Made by a program: the position numbers and the translations under genes. Below the pieces are notes generated by a model. That model saw only the letters and a program-made list of their open reading frames with translations. It searched no databases and was not told the DNA's origin. A DNA stretch of 64,000 nt from Cyanomargarita calcarea GSE-NOS-MK-12-04C (GTDB lineage: Bacteria > Cyanobacteriota > Cyanobacteriia > Cyanobacteriales > Nostocaceae): assembly GCA_019359595.1 (NCBI GenBank), contig JAHHGZ010000026.1, positions 53,197 through 117,196 of the forward strand. The letters run 5' to 3'. Within the stretch, counting starts at the first letter, position 1. Each line of letters starts with the position of its first letter. Shown here in pieces: positions 1 through 7,516 of this stretch.

Positions 1-239
1 AAAACGAAGTTCATGTGAATCTCTCGAAAGATTTTACGGAGGGAGGTGGTAGTACCTCAATGATTTATCGGGTCGCTCAGGTGCTTTACACAGCTTCTAG
101 TCTAGATAACAATGTGAAAGTTTACTTGTTAGTTGAAGGAAAATTAATTGACGAGAATAATCCACTTGGAGGAGAAGGAGTAATTTTAACCGAGCCACTA
201 ACTAGATCGCAGTTTGCTGAAGATTTCTCGGTTTCATGA
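1..239 (+). CDS. GerMN domain protein, 3' fragment
   Basis: This is the C-terminal part of a gene cut by the window edge. The frame is open from base 3 with no start before it, so the GTG at 15 is internal. The visible residues read as a GerMN domain: an LS..F.EGGGSTS segment, an alpha helix ending in VLYTASS, then a beta strand VYLLVEG and a short tail ending DFSVS. GerMN proteins in cyanobacteria are usually secreted or envelope-anchored and of unknown function. The identification rests on the GGGS-helix-strand pattern only. Confidence 0.7.
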   Translation, partial: NEVHVNLSKDFTEGGGSTSMIYRVAQVLYTASSLDNNVKVYLLVEGKLIDENNPLGGEGVILTEPLTRSQFAEDFSVS

Positions 240-269
240 TGTATTCACTTTATATCGTAGGTGGTTAAT

Positions 270-461
270 ATGACTCAACGTAACAAGATTAAAATTAGAT
301 TTCCATTGTGGAAATATTTAAACCAACCATTATTTGACCGTACAACGGTTATCAATCCATTATGTTTTTGGCATAACTACAAAATCCAACTATTAGATTC
401 TTGCTGGGAACTTGACACAATCGAGCTTTTGGAAAAATGCTGGGATTTTGAGTTGAAGTAA
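270..461 (+). CDS. small hypothetical protein (63 aa)
   Basis: A short ORF rich in aromatic and basic residues (RFPLWKYLNQPLF, CFWHNYKIQ, CWELD, CWDFELK). The ATG at 270 is chosen over an in-frame start 9 bases earlier because AGGTGG lies about 7 nt upstream. It follows the GerMN gene by 30 bases and precedes another small ORF by 38 bases, so the three may be cotranscribed. No family is recognised. Three or more tryptophans in 63 residues argue mildly against a chance ORF. Confidence 0.4.
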   Translation: MTQRNKIKIRFPLWKYLNQPLFDRTTVINPLCFWHNYKIQLLDSCWELDTIELLEKCWDFELK

Positions 462-499
462 GAACCATAATAATTTTTCAGAAAACAGAGGATAAAAAC

Positions 500-676
500 A
501 TGACTAAAACTACACAATTACAAACAATACTTCAAGCCATTAAAGAAGCTCCACAAAAAGTCATAAACTTTATTTTAGTGCCAGTCTCCAGGATTTTTTC
601 GCCTAGAGATGATGACTATCCGGAAAGCGGAGTCCAACCATTTGAAGGTAAAACAGACAAGAAAAAACATCATTAG
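500..676 (+). CDS. small hypothetical protein (58 aa)
   Basis: A 58-codon ORF starting MTKTTQLQTILQAIKEAPQK and ending in a basic KTDKKKHH tail. A GAGG sequence lies about 10 nt before the ATG. The N-terminal half is predicted helical and amphipathic, followed by a hydrophobic stretch VINFILVPVSRIF and an acidic DDDYPESG loop. This could be a small membrane-surface peptide, but no function can be assigned. It is likely the last gene of the GerMN transcript, since a terminator-like hairpin follows about 55 bases after the stop. Confidence 0.45.
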   Translation: MTKTTQLQTILQAIKEAPQKVINFILVPVSRIFSPRDDDYPESGVQPFEGKTDKKKHH

Positions 677-732
677 CAGTTAAATAGTCGATTTTGACTT
701 GGGTGATAGATAACTAAATATTCTCCCAATAA

Positions 733-758
733 TAGAGGCGTTATATATAACGTCTCTA
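733..758 (+). terminator. terminator-like palindrome
   Basis: A 13-bp stem TAGAGGCGTTATA with its near-exact complement (one G-T pair) and essentially no loop. It lies 57 bases after the 58-aa ORF. No strong T-run follows, so termination is plausible but not certain. Confidence 0.4.
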
Positions 759-1378
759 TAAAGATTTAGGAAACGAGAAAAATTCTCATCCCTCCTCTAA
801 AGAACGAAGGTTTTCGGCATTTTGCTTATAAAAAAACTTTTGGCTTGTCTTGTAATTCTCGAAAGTCTATTTGCGCCCGAAGTCTAACTTTTTTGGACTT
901 GGCTCCTAAATGACAGGGAACGCAAGGACTGCCCACACAAGCAATAGTAACAAAACCAGCACACTAATTTTAAGGATTATGTATGCGATGATGTTAGGTA
1001 TTGATGTATCGAACATCATATTCCACCTACCTTGCAACTCTCAAGCAAATGATTTCATCTGTTTTGCGACTCATAGAGGCAGATGTCAGATTTTTGTCTA
1101 GCCTCTGTTTCGCTATATCTCTATTATCCAACAAAGAGATATTGACCAGGAATTAAGTAACATTTTTTAGCCTTTCTAGCTCGATTGAGTTTGTTTAGAG
1201 CTTTTTAAGTTTTTCTCCCTGTCAGGGAGATGTTTCGCAGAGGGTCAGAGCCACTTGCGTAAAACTCACATTATTGTTAATTAATTTTGCTGATTTTAGT
1301 TAGTCAGTTGTAACTGTAATAGTATTAAATGTATAAAAATTTCTGATTAAGCTGCACAAAGAGAAAAGAGGTAGCCGC
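759..1378. other. 620-bp intergenic stretch
   Basis: No convincing gene or RNA. A 63-codon ORF at 910-1101 lacks a ribosome binding site and protein-like composition. Short pyrimidine-rich blocks and CTCTATTATCC-type repeats resemble decayed intergenic DNA. Confidence 0.4.
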
Positions 1379-1585
1379 ATGAAACCTGTACCTGTGGAAA
1401 CAACAGATGGCGTGAAGGTTGAAATCAATCCTGATGCAATTTCTGAAATAGTAGAAGTGGAAAAAGAAAAACCTGGATTTTTATGGTTTGGCGGAAAAGA
1501 AGCAGAGTATGAAATCCATATGGTTGATGGAACAACCTTCCGAGTTGAGCAAAATGAGCATGACAAATTGAAGGAAACAGACTAG
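1379..1585 (+). CDS. small FlbD-like hypothetical protein (68 aa)
   Basis: A compact acidic protein starting MKPVPVETTDGVKVEINPDA, with AGAGG about 9 nt upstream. The pattern of alternating strands (VKVEINPDAISEIVEV, FGGKEAEYEIHMVDGTTFRV) resembles the small beta-barrel seen in FlbD-like or DUF-type proteins. It stands alone. Its stop codon lies inside the left arm of the fold-back repeat at 1581-1662, so the repeat may have supplied the terminator or altered the last residues. Confidence 0.55.
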   Translation: MKPVPVETTDGVKVEINPDAISEIVEVEKEKPGFLWFGGKEAEYEIHMVDGTTFRVEQNEHDKLKETD

Positions 1586-1662
1586 TACAGCGGGCGCGTA
1601 AATACGCCTACCATTTTCAAAGAGTGCAAATGGTGGGTTTATTTCTGGCATACTGTACTAGT
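1581..1662. repeat. fold-back (MITE-like) element, 82 bp
   Basis: Perfect 10-bp terminal inverted repeats ACTAGTACAG and CTGTACTAGT enclose a second imperfect inverted pair (ACCATTTT/AAATGGTG region). The left arm overlaps the stop of the preceding ORF. It has the size and structure of a small non-autonomous element. Confidence 0.55.
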
Positions 1663-2003
1663 TCAGGGTTTACGAAAAGAAGGCTCGATATTTGATAAAC
1701 AAGTGGTGTTAGTCAAAGCCTACAAGCTAACTCTGGAATTCATCGGGTATTATTGCTTCATGAAAGACATTAGCGATCGCCAATGGTTAAAATTAGGTCT
1801 AATTCTATTTCTCACTAAAGGACACATTACCCCTGAGGGAACTTGAACAGCGAGTAATTAACTTACTCAACCGGATGATTCACGGCAAGGAAATTTAATT
1901 ATGAGTTATGAATTTAAATCAACTGCTCGCTTATCAAAACTTAACACTTTATCTTCATATCTTTGCATATATAATTTCAAGCTTGAATAAATCGACTTAA
2001 CTA

Positions 2004-2037
2004 TCTTCACAAGTTCCTCAAATTTTTTTTCTATCCT
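2004..2037 (+). promoter_or_regulatory. CCTCA direct-repeat promoter, copy 1
   Basis: TCTTCACAAGTTCCTCA, then 11 nt, then -10 box TATCCT. The nearest downstream gene is the alpha/beta hydrolase at 2509, but the repeat at 2130-2357 lies between them. The ten other copies have the same motif and spacing. Confidence 0.7.
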
Positions 2038-2129
2038 CAGAGTAAAGGAAACAAACAGGCTCAGTTGAGTCTAAACTGCTTGGTTATTTTATGAATCAGC
2101 AGTTTTTGAGTTACCAGTAGCACTACTAA

Positions 2130-2357
2130 TTCACGAAGAAAGAAGGAAGAAGAAAGAAGGAAGAAGTACCCACATGAGTACTCATGTGGGATTGAAACAA
2201 GGACACTGTTTTTCTTCTCTGCGAGACACTACGTGAACGCGCTACAAAGGACTCGAAAAACATCTTTTTTTTTACTGAAGCTTTCAACTTACGAACGCGC
2301 ATTTTTATTAGCTATTCCTTCTTCCAACTTCGGTCCTTACTTCAACATCATTTGTAA
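2130..2357 (+). repeat. dispersed repeat, copy A (inverted partner at 28141-28353)
   Basis: About 213 bp are nearly identical, in inverted orientation, to 28141-28353. The differences seen are an extra 10-bp GA-rich duplication here and a few substitutions. It contains a perfect 22-bp palindrome at 2169-2190 (half-site CCCACATGAGT), followed at once by ATTGAAAC as in CRISPR repeats. Unlike copy B it is not bounded by ACTTACGCA inverted repeats. It sits between promoter copy 1 and the hydrolase gene. Confidence 0.8.
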
Positions 2358-2508
2358 ATCCAATGATTTACAAGTGGGAGATTGGGCGATCGCTTTGTAA
2401 TCCCGATTATTCAGCAACTGCGCATGGCAAAACCATCTCGCACCCATATTGGCATTGAGGAATTTTGGTTGAGTCCAACTGCGGTATAAAAAAGGTAAAG
2501 TAATTACA

Positions 2509-3207
2509 ATGTATAAAAAACAAACATTTGACGTTGAAGAGCAAATTATTTCTGTTCCGGTCGGTGCAGTAAGGCTAGAAGGAGAGTTGGTAATTCCTGA
2601 ACAAGCAGAGGGAATAGTTGTAATTCCCGGCATTGAAAGTAACATTAAGCACGGATATAGCCTTCGTTATCTTGCCCATTTATTACGCCAAGCTGGTTTG
2701 GCAACAATATTAATTCCTTTGCTAACCGAAGAGGAAGAAATTCTCGACCAACGCAGTAAATATTTCCGTTGTAATATCCGACACCTAGCAACGCGACTTG
2801 TAGTAATAACCGATTGGCTGACGGAAAATCCAATAACTTGCAATCTCAAAATTGGTTACTTTGGCGCAAGTGCTGGTGGAGGTGCAGCTCTACTTGCAGC
2901 AGCCGAACGTCCAACAAAAGTTCGTGCAGTCGTTTCACGTAGCGGATACACCGACTTAATCGGTTCTGCGCTTTCTTGTTTGCAAGTCCCAACATTATTA
3001 ATTGTCGGTAGGGAAGATTACCCAATTATCGCCATGAATGAAGATGCGATCGCCCAAATTCCAGCCCATGACAAACAGCTTGAGGTTATTTCCGGTGCAT
3101 CCCACAAGTTCCAAGAACCGGGAATGTTAGAAGAAGCCGCACGGTTAGCTAATCAATGGTTTAATCGGTACTTTAAATTAGCAAAGTTAACGGCAATGTG
3201 CTTGTAA
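2509..3207 (+). CDS. alpha/beta hydrolase (dienelactone hydrolase-like)
   Basis: A 232-aa soluble hydrolase. The nucleophile elbow GASAGGGAALLAA (about residues 122-134) fits G-x-S-x-G-G. A later D in the VGREDYP loop and the H in ISGASHKFQEPG complete a likely Ser-Asp-His triad in the usual order. Such short cyanobacterial proteins often resemble phosphoribosyltransferase-linked or dienelactone hydrolases; the substrate is unknown. The ATG at 2509 follows an AAAGG-type Shine-Dalgarno sequence. It lies among stress genes, downstream of a CCTCA-type promoter that an inserted repeat now separates from it. Confidence 0.8.
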   Translation: MYKKQTFDVEEQIISVPVGAVRLEGELVIPEQAEGIVVIPGIESNIKHGYSLRYLAHLLRQAGLATILIPLLTEEEEILDQRSKYFRCNIRHLATRLVVITDWLTENPITCNLKIGYFGASAGGGAALLAAAERPTKVRAVVSRSGYTDLIGSALSCLQVPTLLIVGREDYPIIAMNEDAIAQIPAHDKQLEVISGASHKFQEPGMLEEAARLANQWFNRYFKLAKLTAMCL

Positions 3208-3236
3208 ATTACGTATTTTTTTGGAAGAATCCATAA

Positions 3237-3773
3237 TTATGAGATGTCCGATTCTACTGGTGTTAACGTAACTGGCTTTTTATCTTTTGTCGCTGACACA
3301 TTTTGTTGTACAACCAGTACCGAACAGTAAGCGTGATGGAGAAGATAATTGCTAACGCTACCAAGCAAAATTTCTGCGATTCCTTTGTGTCCTCTGCGAC
3401 CTAATATAATTAAATCCGCATCCCACGACTTTGCCAAACTACAAATCTGTTTGCCAGGATTTCCAAATCCGTGTGTAAATTCTGCAGGAATTTTTCTTAT
3501 ATTCGCTTGTTGGCTGCAATTCTCCAACCAACCTCGGACTTGTTCTATCTCTTTTTGTAAACTTTGTTTGTGCTGAAGAAGAAGACTGCCATACATATCC
3601 ACATCAGCAATGGTACCAATAGATGGAATTGGCTCATCCTTGAAATGACTACTCATGCAATGAAATAACATTAACCTGCTACCACATTGATGAGCCATTT
3701 CCAGTGCTTCTTCAAAAACGATTGAAGTTTGTTGGGATTTATCCAGCGCAACCAAAATTTTGTTGTAAAGCAT
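3237..3773 (-). CDS. universal stress protein (UspA family)
   Basis: A 178-aa cytoplasmic Usp domain. It starts with the first strand KILVALDKS and ends with the ATP-binding G-2x-G-9x-G-S type loop ILGRRGHKGIAEILLGSVS, followed by strand CSVLVVQQ. That loop suggests an ATP-binding Usp. The insertion between strands 2 and 3 (about residues 45-80) is helical and longer than in minimal Usp proteins. It has its own promoter of the shared CCTCA direct-repeat family about 165 bases upstream, so stress induction is likely. Confidence 0.88.
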   Translation of the reverse strand: MLYNKILVALDKSQQTSIVFEEALEMAHQCGSRLMLFHCMSSHFKDEPIPSIGTIADVDMYGSLLLQHKQSLQKEIEQVRGWLENCSQQANIRKIPAEFTHGFGNPGKQICSLAKSWDADLIILGRRGHKGIAEILLGSVSNYLLHHAYCSVLVVQQNVSATKDKKPVTLTPVESDIS

Positions 3774-3938
3774 AATAGTTCCTTAGCAATGCAATCTAAA
3801 TTTAACTAACATACGATAAATATTTACATGGAGAGGAGTTCCCGCTAAACGAAACATCCTTTTAAGGCGCTTTGGGTAAAGCTTGAGCCACTAACATAAA
3901 GACAGTTCACTGATTTAATTAGTCTTTCCTCTACTTCA

Positions 3939-3971
3939 ATACTAGAAATAAATTGTGAGGAAAATGTGAGC
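3939..3971 (-). promoter_or_regulatory. CCTCA direct-repeat promoter, copy 2 (usp)
   Basis: On the minus strand CTCACATTTTCCTCA, 11 nt, then TAGTAT. The two CTCA half-sites are 11 bp apart. It faces the universal stress protein gene, whose start is about 165 nt downstream. Confidence 0.7.
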
Positions 3972-4075
3972 AAAGAACGGATAATATCTTTACAAATATA
4001 AATAAAATTTAAAAATGTCCTGGTTCAAACTAAATTTAGTTTGCAGGACATTTAAATAAGTTCACTATTGAAAAC

Positions 4076-4717
4076 TCAAAAATCATTAATTAACTCACTA
4101 CCCCAATTGTTAACACTTTCTTCTCTCATTGCCTCTGGAAAATCATCGCAAAATTCTTCAAATGCAGTTTTTTCTACCCTTTCTACGCGATAGTGAGCAA
4201 GTTCTGATTGCAACTCATCAACTAGATCCCAGGCTGCGGCACATTCTTCAGAATATGGAGAAGTTTTTGCACAGGCTTCATGTGCTTTTTTAATCGCATC
4301 TTGCAATTCTTGCTCAAGTACAATTGTTCGAGGAAGCTCGACAAATTTACTTTCAGCGATAATGTCAGATATCGAAATAATTCCTAACAGTTTGCCTTGA
4401 ATGACAGGTGCGCGTTGTAAGTTGTTTTGTGCAAATAACCGTGCGACGTATTCCACACCCAAGTCAGGATTAACAACAACACACGGTTTGGTCATAATTT
4501 CGTATACGCGCACCGAGTAAGGGTCTTTACCGTGGGCAATTACCTTGTAAACAATATCCGACTCGGTGATAATGCCATAAGCATCTTGTGGGTGACGGCG
4601 GTCTACAATTAGTGCCTTCCAGTCTCTTGCCTTCATTAATGTCACAGCTTGAACCACAGTCGCCGAGCCCCGAATTGTCGCAACATCTTTGGTCATGATG
4701 TCTGCTGCTGTTAGCAT
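4076..4717 (-). CDS. CBS-domain protein with C-terminal helical tail
   Basis: A 213-aa protein with two tandem CBS motifs (about residues 1-60 and 70-125): AADIMTKDVATIRGSATVVQAV, then the second repeat YEIMTKPCVVVNPDLGVEYV. A Bateman module of this kind normally binds adenosyl ligands and acts as an energy or redox sensor. Residues after about 135 form a charged helical tail (LEQELQDAIKKAHEACAK) similar to CP12-fused CBS proteins, but the C-terminal CP12 cysteine pair is not clear. It is downstream of the membrane protein gene with a 21-base gap, so the two probably form one operon. Confidence 0.85.
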   Translation of the reverse strand: MLTAADIMTKDVATIRGSATVVQAVTLMKARDWKALIVDRRHPQDAYGIITESDIVYKVIAHGKDPYSVRVYEIMTKPCVVVNPDLGVEYVARLFAQNNLQRAPVIQGKLLGIISISDIIAESKFVELPRTIVLEQELQDAIKKAHEACAKTSPYSEECAAAWDLVDELQSELAHYRVERVEKTAFEEFCDDFPEAMREESVNNWGSELINDF

Positions 4718-4738
4718 TCTGAACCTCCCTCATGATAG

Positions 4739-5386
4739 TCAGTGAAACTGCTTTCTACGTGGTTTGAATAGCCAAACTAGAACAATTCCTGTAATTCCCC
4801 CAACTACGGTACCCATTGCTGTTCCCGTTGCTGCAGTTATTAGAGCCGCTTGAATAGTTAAACCGGATGGCACCATACCCACACCAACAAACGCCACCAG
4901 CAAACCAAGCGCCCAAGCTAAGGCATTTGCCAATATCCACCACATTGAAAAGCGAATTTCTGATTTGAGAACCAGCCATTGGCAAAAGCCCAACATTGCA
5001 CCCAACCCACCACCTAACAAAACCACTCCTTTGATCAATGCCGCAGTTGTTCCATCACCGGAAGCACCTGCATAGACAAACGCCATCAAAGTAATAATTG
5101 TTAACCCAGTAAACCATGCAAATAGCGATCCAATCGCTGTTGCAAATATCCATCGGCGGGAATGTCGGATATACTGTCTGAGAACCAGCCATTGAGCAAA
5201 TCCCAGAACTATTCCAAATATAGTGCCGATTAATGTCAGTACACCCCGTACATAGCCGAAGGGACTAACTGCAACACTCAGCACACAAATAACTGCTAAA
5301 CCGACAACTTCAGCGACAGTTGTTGCTAACACCCATCGCTCCCATAAGCCCCAGCTACTCCATTGACTGAGTTTATGTTGCTTCAT
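4739..5386 (-). CDS. tandem-repeat integral membrane protein
   Basis: A 215-aa protein with about six hydrophobic segments, no signal peptide and a clear internal duplication: GFAQWLVLRQYIRHSRRWI near residue 62 and GFCQWLVLKSEIRFSMWWI near residue 135. Each copy is followed by a glycine-rich pair of membrane helices. The G-F-x-Q-W-L-V-L motif is typical of a cyanobacterial membrane family of unknown function. It is first in a probable operon with the CBS gene, and a shared-motif promoter sits about 82 nt upstream. Confidence 0.75.
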   Translation of the reverse strand: MKQHKLSQWSSWGLWERWVLATTVAEVVGLAVICVLSVAVSPFGYVRGVLTLIGTIFGIVLGFAQWLVLRQYIRHSRRWIFATAIGSLFAWFTGLTIITLMAFVYAGASGDGTTAALIKGVVLLGGGLGAMLGFCQWLVLKSEIRFSMWWILANALAWALGLLVAFVGVGMVPSGLTIQAALITAATGTAMGTVVGGITGIVLVWLFKPRRKQFH

Positions 5387-5467
5387 AAGCTTGTGTCCTT
5401 CGCAGAATCGGTGATCAGTGTCTGGCTTTTGCTTATTGCAGTGCTTCTTTGTTGCCTTACACTTTTG

Positions 5468-5502
5468 GTTATAAACAAATAAGTTGAGAAACTTGTGAGG
5501 AA
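5468..5502 (-). promoter_or_regulatory. CCTCA direct-repeat promoter, copy 3 (membrane-CBS operon)
   Basis: On the minus strand TTCCTCACAAGTTTCTCA, 11 nt, TATAAC. It drives the membrane protein and CBS gene pair, with a leader of about 75 nt. Confidence 0.75.
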
Positions 5503-5710
5503 ATTTGATTTGTTACAGCAATTTTCTAATAAATAGACCACACGCACTCCCTTTGCCCCCCTTTTTGAACTCACGGGAATCAAAGCTTCTCTCCTTATAG
5601 GGGAGATATATGGAGAGAGGTCACCGAATGTGGTTTATTTAACCGAAAATCGCTCTTACATAAAACCACAAATAATCAACCAAGTCTTCACTCGCTACAT
5701 CCTCAATATT

Positions 5711-5745
5711 TTCCTCACAAGTTCCTCATCTTATTTCCATAAAAC
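5711..5745 (+). promoter_or_regulatory. CCTCA direct-repeat promoter, copy 4 (devB-like)
   Basis: TTCCTCACAAGTTCCTCA, 11 nt, TAAAAC, about 41 nt before the DevB-like ORF. This is the exact consensus of the direct repeat. Confidence 0.75.
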
Positions 5746-5785
5746 AGATAAATAAATCAACCAACATTCTCCCTGCTTGTAGATT

Positions 5786-6334
5786 ATGGTTGTAACTAAA
5801 GATAACAAACCAGCAAATTCGGCATTTTTACAGCCAGCAAAGATTCCCAAACAAAGGAGCGGTAAAACACTTGTTTATTCGCTCGCTGGCGTAGCTTTTA
5901 TCACTTTTCTTGGTACGATCGCAGTTGATTTAATCTCCCAAACTCATACACAAAAATTTACACCTACTCCGACTACAACCATTGCCCCTGTAACTAAAAT
6001 TACTGCCTTGGGGCGACTGCAACCGCAAGGCGAAGTAATTAAATTATCGGTTGCGTATGCCCAAGATAGTCGAGTTGATAAATTACTTGTGGATGAAGGT
6101 GACAAGGTAAAAGCTGGTCAAGCGATCGCGACTTTGCAAGGGATGGATAAAAAGCAGGTGGAACTGGCTGAAGCAGAAAAAAGTTTAGCAGTTGAACGGG
6201 CAAAACTCGCCCAAATCAAAGCGGGGGAAGCAAAATTGGCAGAAATTACCGCCCAAGAAGCGATAATCGAGCGATCGCAAGCGCAGTTAACTACTGAAAC
6301 TGTTGAGAAACAATCAACAATAGCTCCTAACTAA
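5786..6334 (+). pseudogene. DevB-like membrane fusion protein, truncated
   Basis: The first 182 residues of an ABC-exporter adaptor of the HlyD/DevB type. There is a cytoplasmic start, one membrane helix (LVYSLAGVAFITFLGTIAVD), then a biotinyl-lipoyl-like half domain (VTKITALGRLQPQGEVIKL, DEGDKVKAGQAIATLQG) and the first arm of the coiled coil. It stops after STIAPN, whereas full proteins are about 400-480 aa; the second coiled-coil arm, lipoyl half and barrel are missing. No DevC/DevA partner follows. A truncated, possibly inactive product is likely, although the promoter is intact. Confidence 0.75.
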
Positions 6335-6423
6335 CACATTCCACAATCCATATATAGCAAGGGTTACAAAAAAATGTGTTATTTTCATATTTTACGCTCC
6401 GCGATGGCCGCGCCCGTTAGAGG

Positions 6424-6543
6424 CTGACATCTTGCACCAATGTCAGGAAGCCCAGAATCCAGCCCAGAAATAAATTATCCCTAAGGGATAATTTATTTCA
6501 GGGCATTATTTCTGGGCTTATTGAGAATGGTGCAAGATATCAG
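6424..6543. repeat. nested fold-back element, 120 bp
   Basis: Outer arms CTGACATCTTGCACCA and TGGTGCAAGATATCAG match at 15 of 16 positions. The core at 6467-6499 is a perfect palindrome of 16-bp arms (GAAATAAATTATCCCT) around one base. A middle pair AGCCCAGAA/TTCTGGGCT adds a third stem. It is probably a non-autonomous element or a highly structured extragenic repeat. Confidence 0.65.
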
Positions 6544-6624
6544 TTTGTACAGTGCGTAAGTCCTATATATAATCGTGAAATATATTTGCTAAACTGACAG
6601 CAAGCCCATATCTAAAATTACCCC

Positions 6625-6717
6625 ATGACAACCACTATCTCTGTTGTCAAACCTGTAAGCGAAATACGCCTAGAGCCTGGTAGCCTAGCAACTATTCCTC
6701 ATGTCACTCGTGGGTAG
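6625..6717 (+). pseudogene. short truncated ORF (30 codons)
   Basis: MTTTISVVKPVSEIRLEPGS begins like the N-terminus of a longer protein, possibly a Uma2-type endonuclease, and stops at once after VTRG. No continuation in another frame is convincing. It is a remnant at best. Confidence 0.25.
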
Positions 6718-7038
6718 TAGGAAATCTTCAAGCATTGGAAGAAATTGAGTCATCGCTTTGAGGGTTAACAAGACTTCAAAGTGTCTCAATCCAGACCCTT
6801 CTCATTTATGGAATCTTATTGACATTAAGCTACCAATTTATTATTTTATATAAAAGTAGTATTTGCTTGCAACTCCATGCTTAATCAGCAGATTAATACA
6901 GATTGTTGAACTACCAAGACCAAACTACGTTATGGTTTTGGAGTCTGAAGAAATTGTAAACTCCCGAATCCAACGTAAGTTATCGATAGATAAATACTAA
7001 TTCACTTCCTGGTAATACTAGTAGTATTTTTATATACA

Positions 7039-7071
7039 CCTCACACAATCCTCACATTTATTACTTACATT
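7039..7071 (+). promoter_or_regulatory. CCTCA direct-repeat promoter, copy 5 (PG-binding)
   Basis: CCTCACACAATCCTCA, 11 nt, TACATT, about 100 nt before the peptidoglycan-binding gene. The 11-bp period is kept although the middle bases vary. Confidence 0.7.
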
Positions 7072-7171
7072 GAAGATGTTAAGCAAGCTACCAGGTTATA
7101 TACTTGAACTTTAATCTATAGTTTTTTTTTCGCTATCAAAGTTTAAGGTAACACTTGTGAGAGGTTGAATT

Positions 7172-7453
7172 ATGCAAGCAAAAATTCAAGCTAACATAAA
7201 CAAACAAATTACTGATGATATGCCAATTTTGCAGATTGGTGCTAGCGGGAAAGCTGTACGATTTCTTCAGATGCTCTTAATGGCTTATGGCTTTTTTAGT
7301 CGTGATTTGTTGACTGATGAATTTAATGGCAGAACTGAGCTATCAGTGAAAAACTTTCAGACTGTTTATCGCTTGAGAGCCGATGGTATTGTCGGTGAAG
7401 AAACATGGAAAAAGTTAGCTGAGGTTGCTGCTGTAACAACAAACGTGAATTAA
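7172..7453 (+). CDS. small peptidoglycan-binding (PGB1) protein
   Basis: A 93-aa protein made of a single peptidoglycan-binding-1 fold (about residues 20-85): ILQIGASGKAVRFLQMLL, then DEFNGRTELSVKNFQTVYRL and ADGIVGEETWKKL. These match the usual G.xGxxVxxLQ, F...T..AVxxFQ and DGxVGxxTW motifs. There is no signal peptide and no catalytic domain, so it may act inside the cell or be exported by another route. A close paralogue is at 12675-12953 under the same type of promoter. Confidence 0.85.
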   Translation: MQAKIQANINKQITDDMPILQIGASGKAVRFLQMLLMAYGFFSRDLLTDEFNGRTELSVKNFQTVYRLRADGIVGEETWKKLAEVAAVTTNVN

Positions 7454-7516
7454 TAGTTTATATCAAATTATGATGTCCCCCGACAAATCCTGGGAAGTCG
7501 AGGGTCTTGTGTTTTC

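Noticed and set aside
910..1101. 63-codon ORF
   Set aside because: No Shine-Dalgarno sequence, no recognisable fold and poor codon pattern; treated as chance.
2169..2190. CRISPR array at the 22-bp palindrome
   Set aside because: Only one unit occurs in each copy and no tandem repeat follows; it is at most repeat-like.
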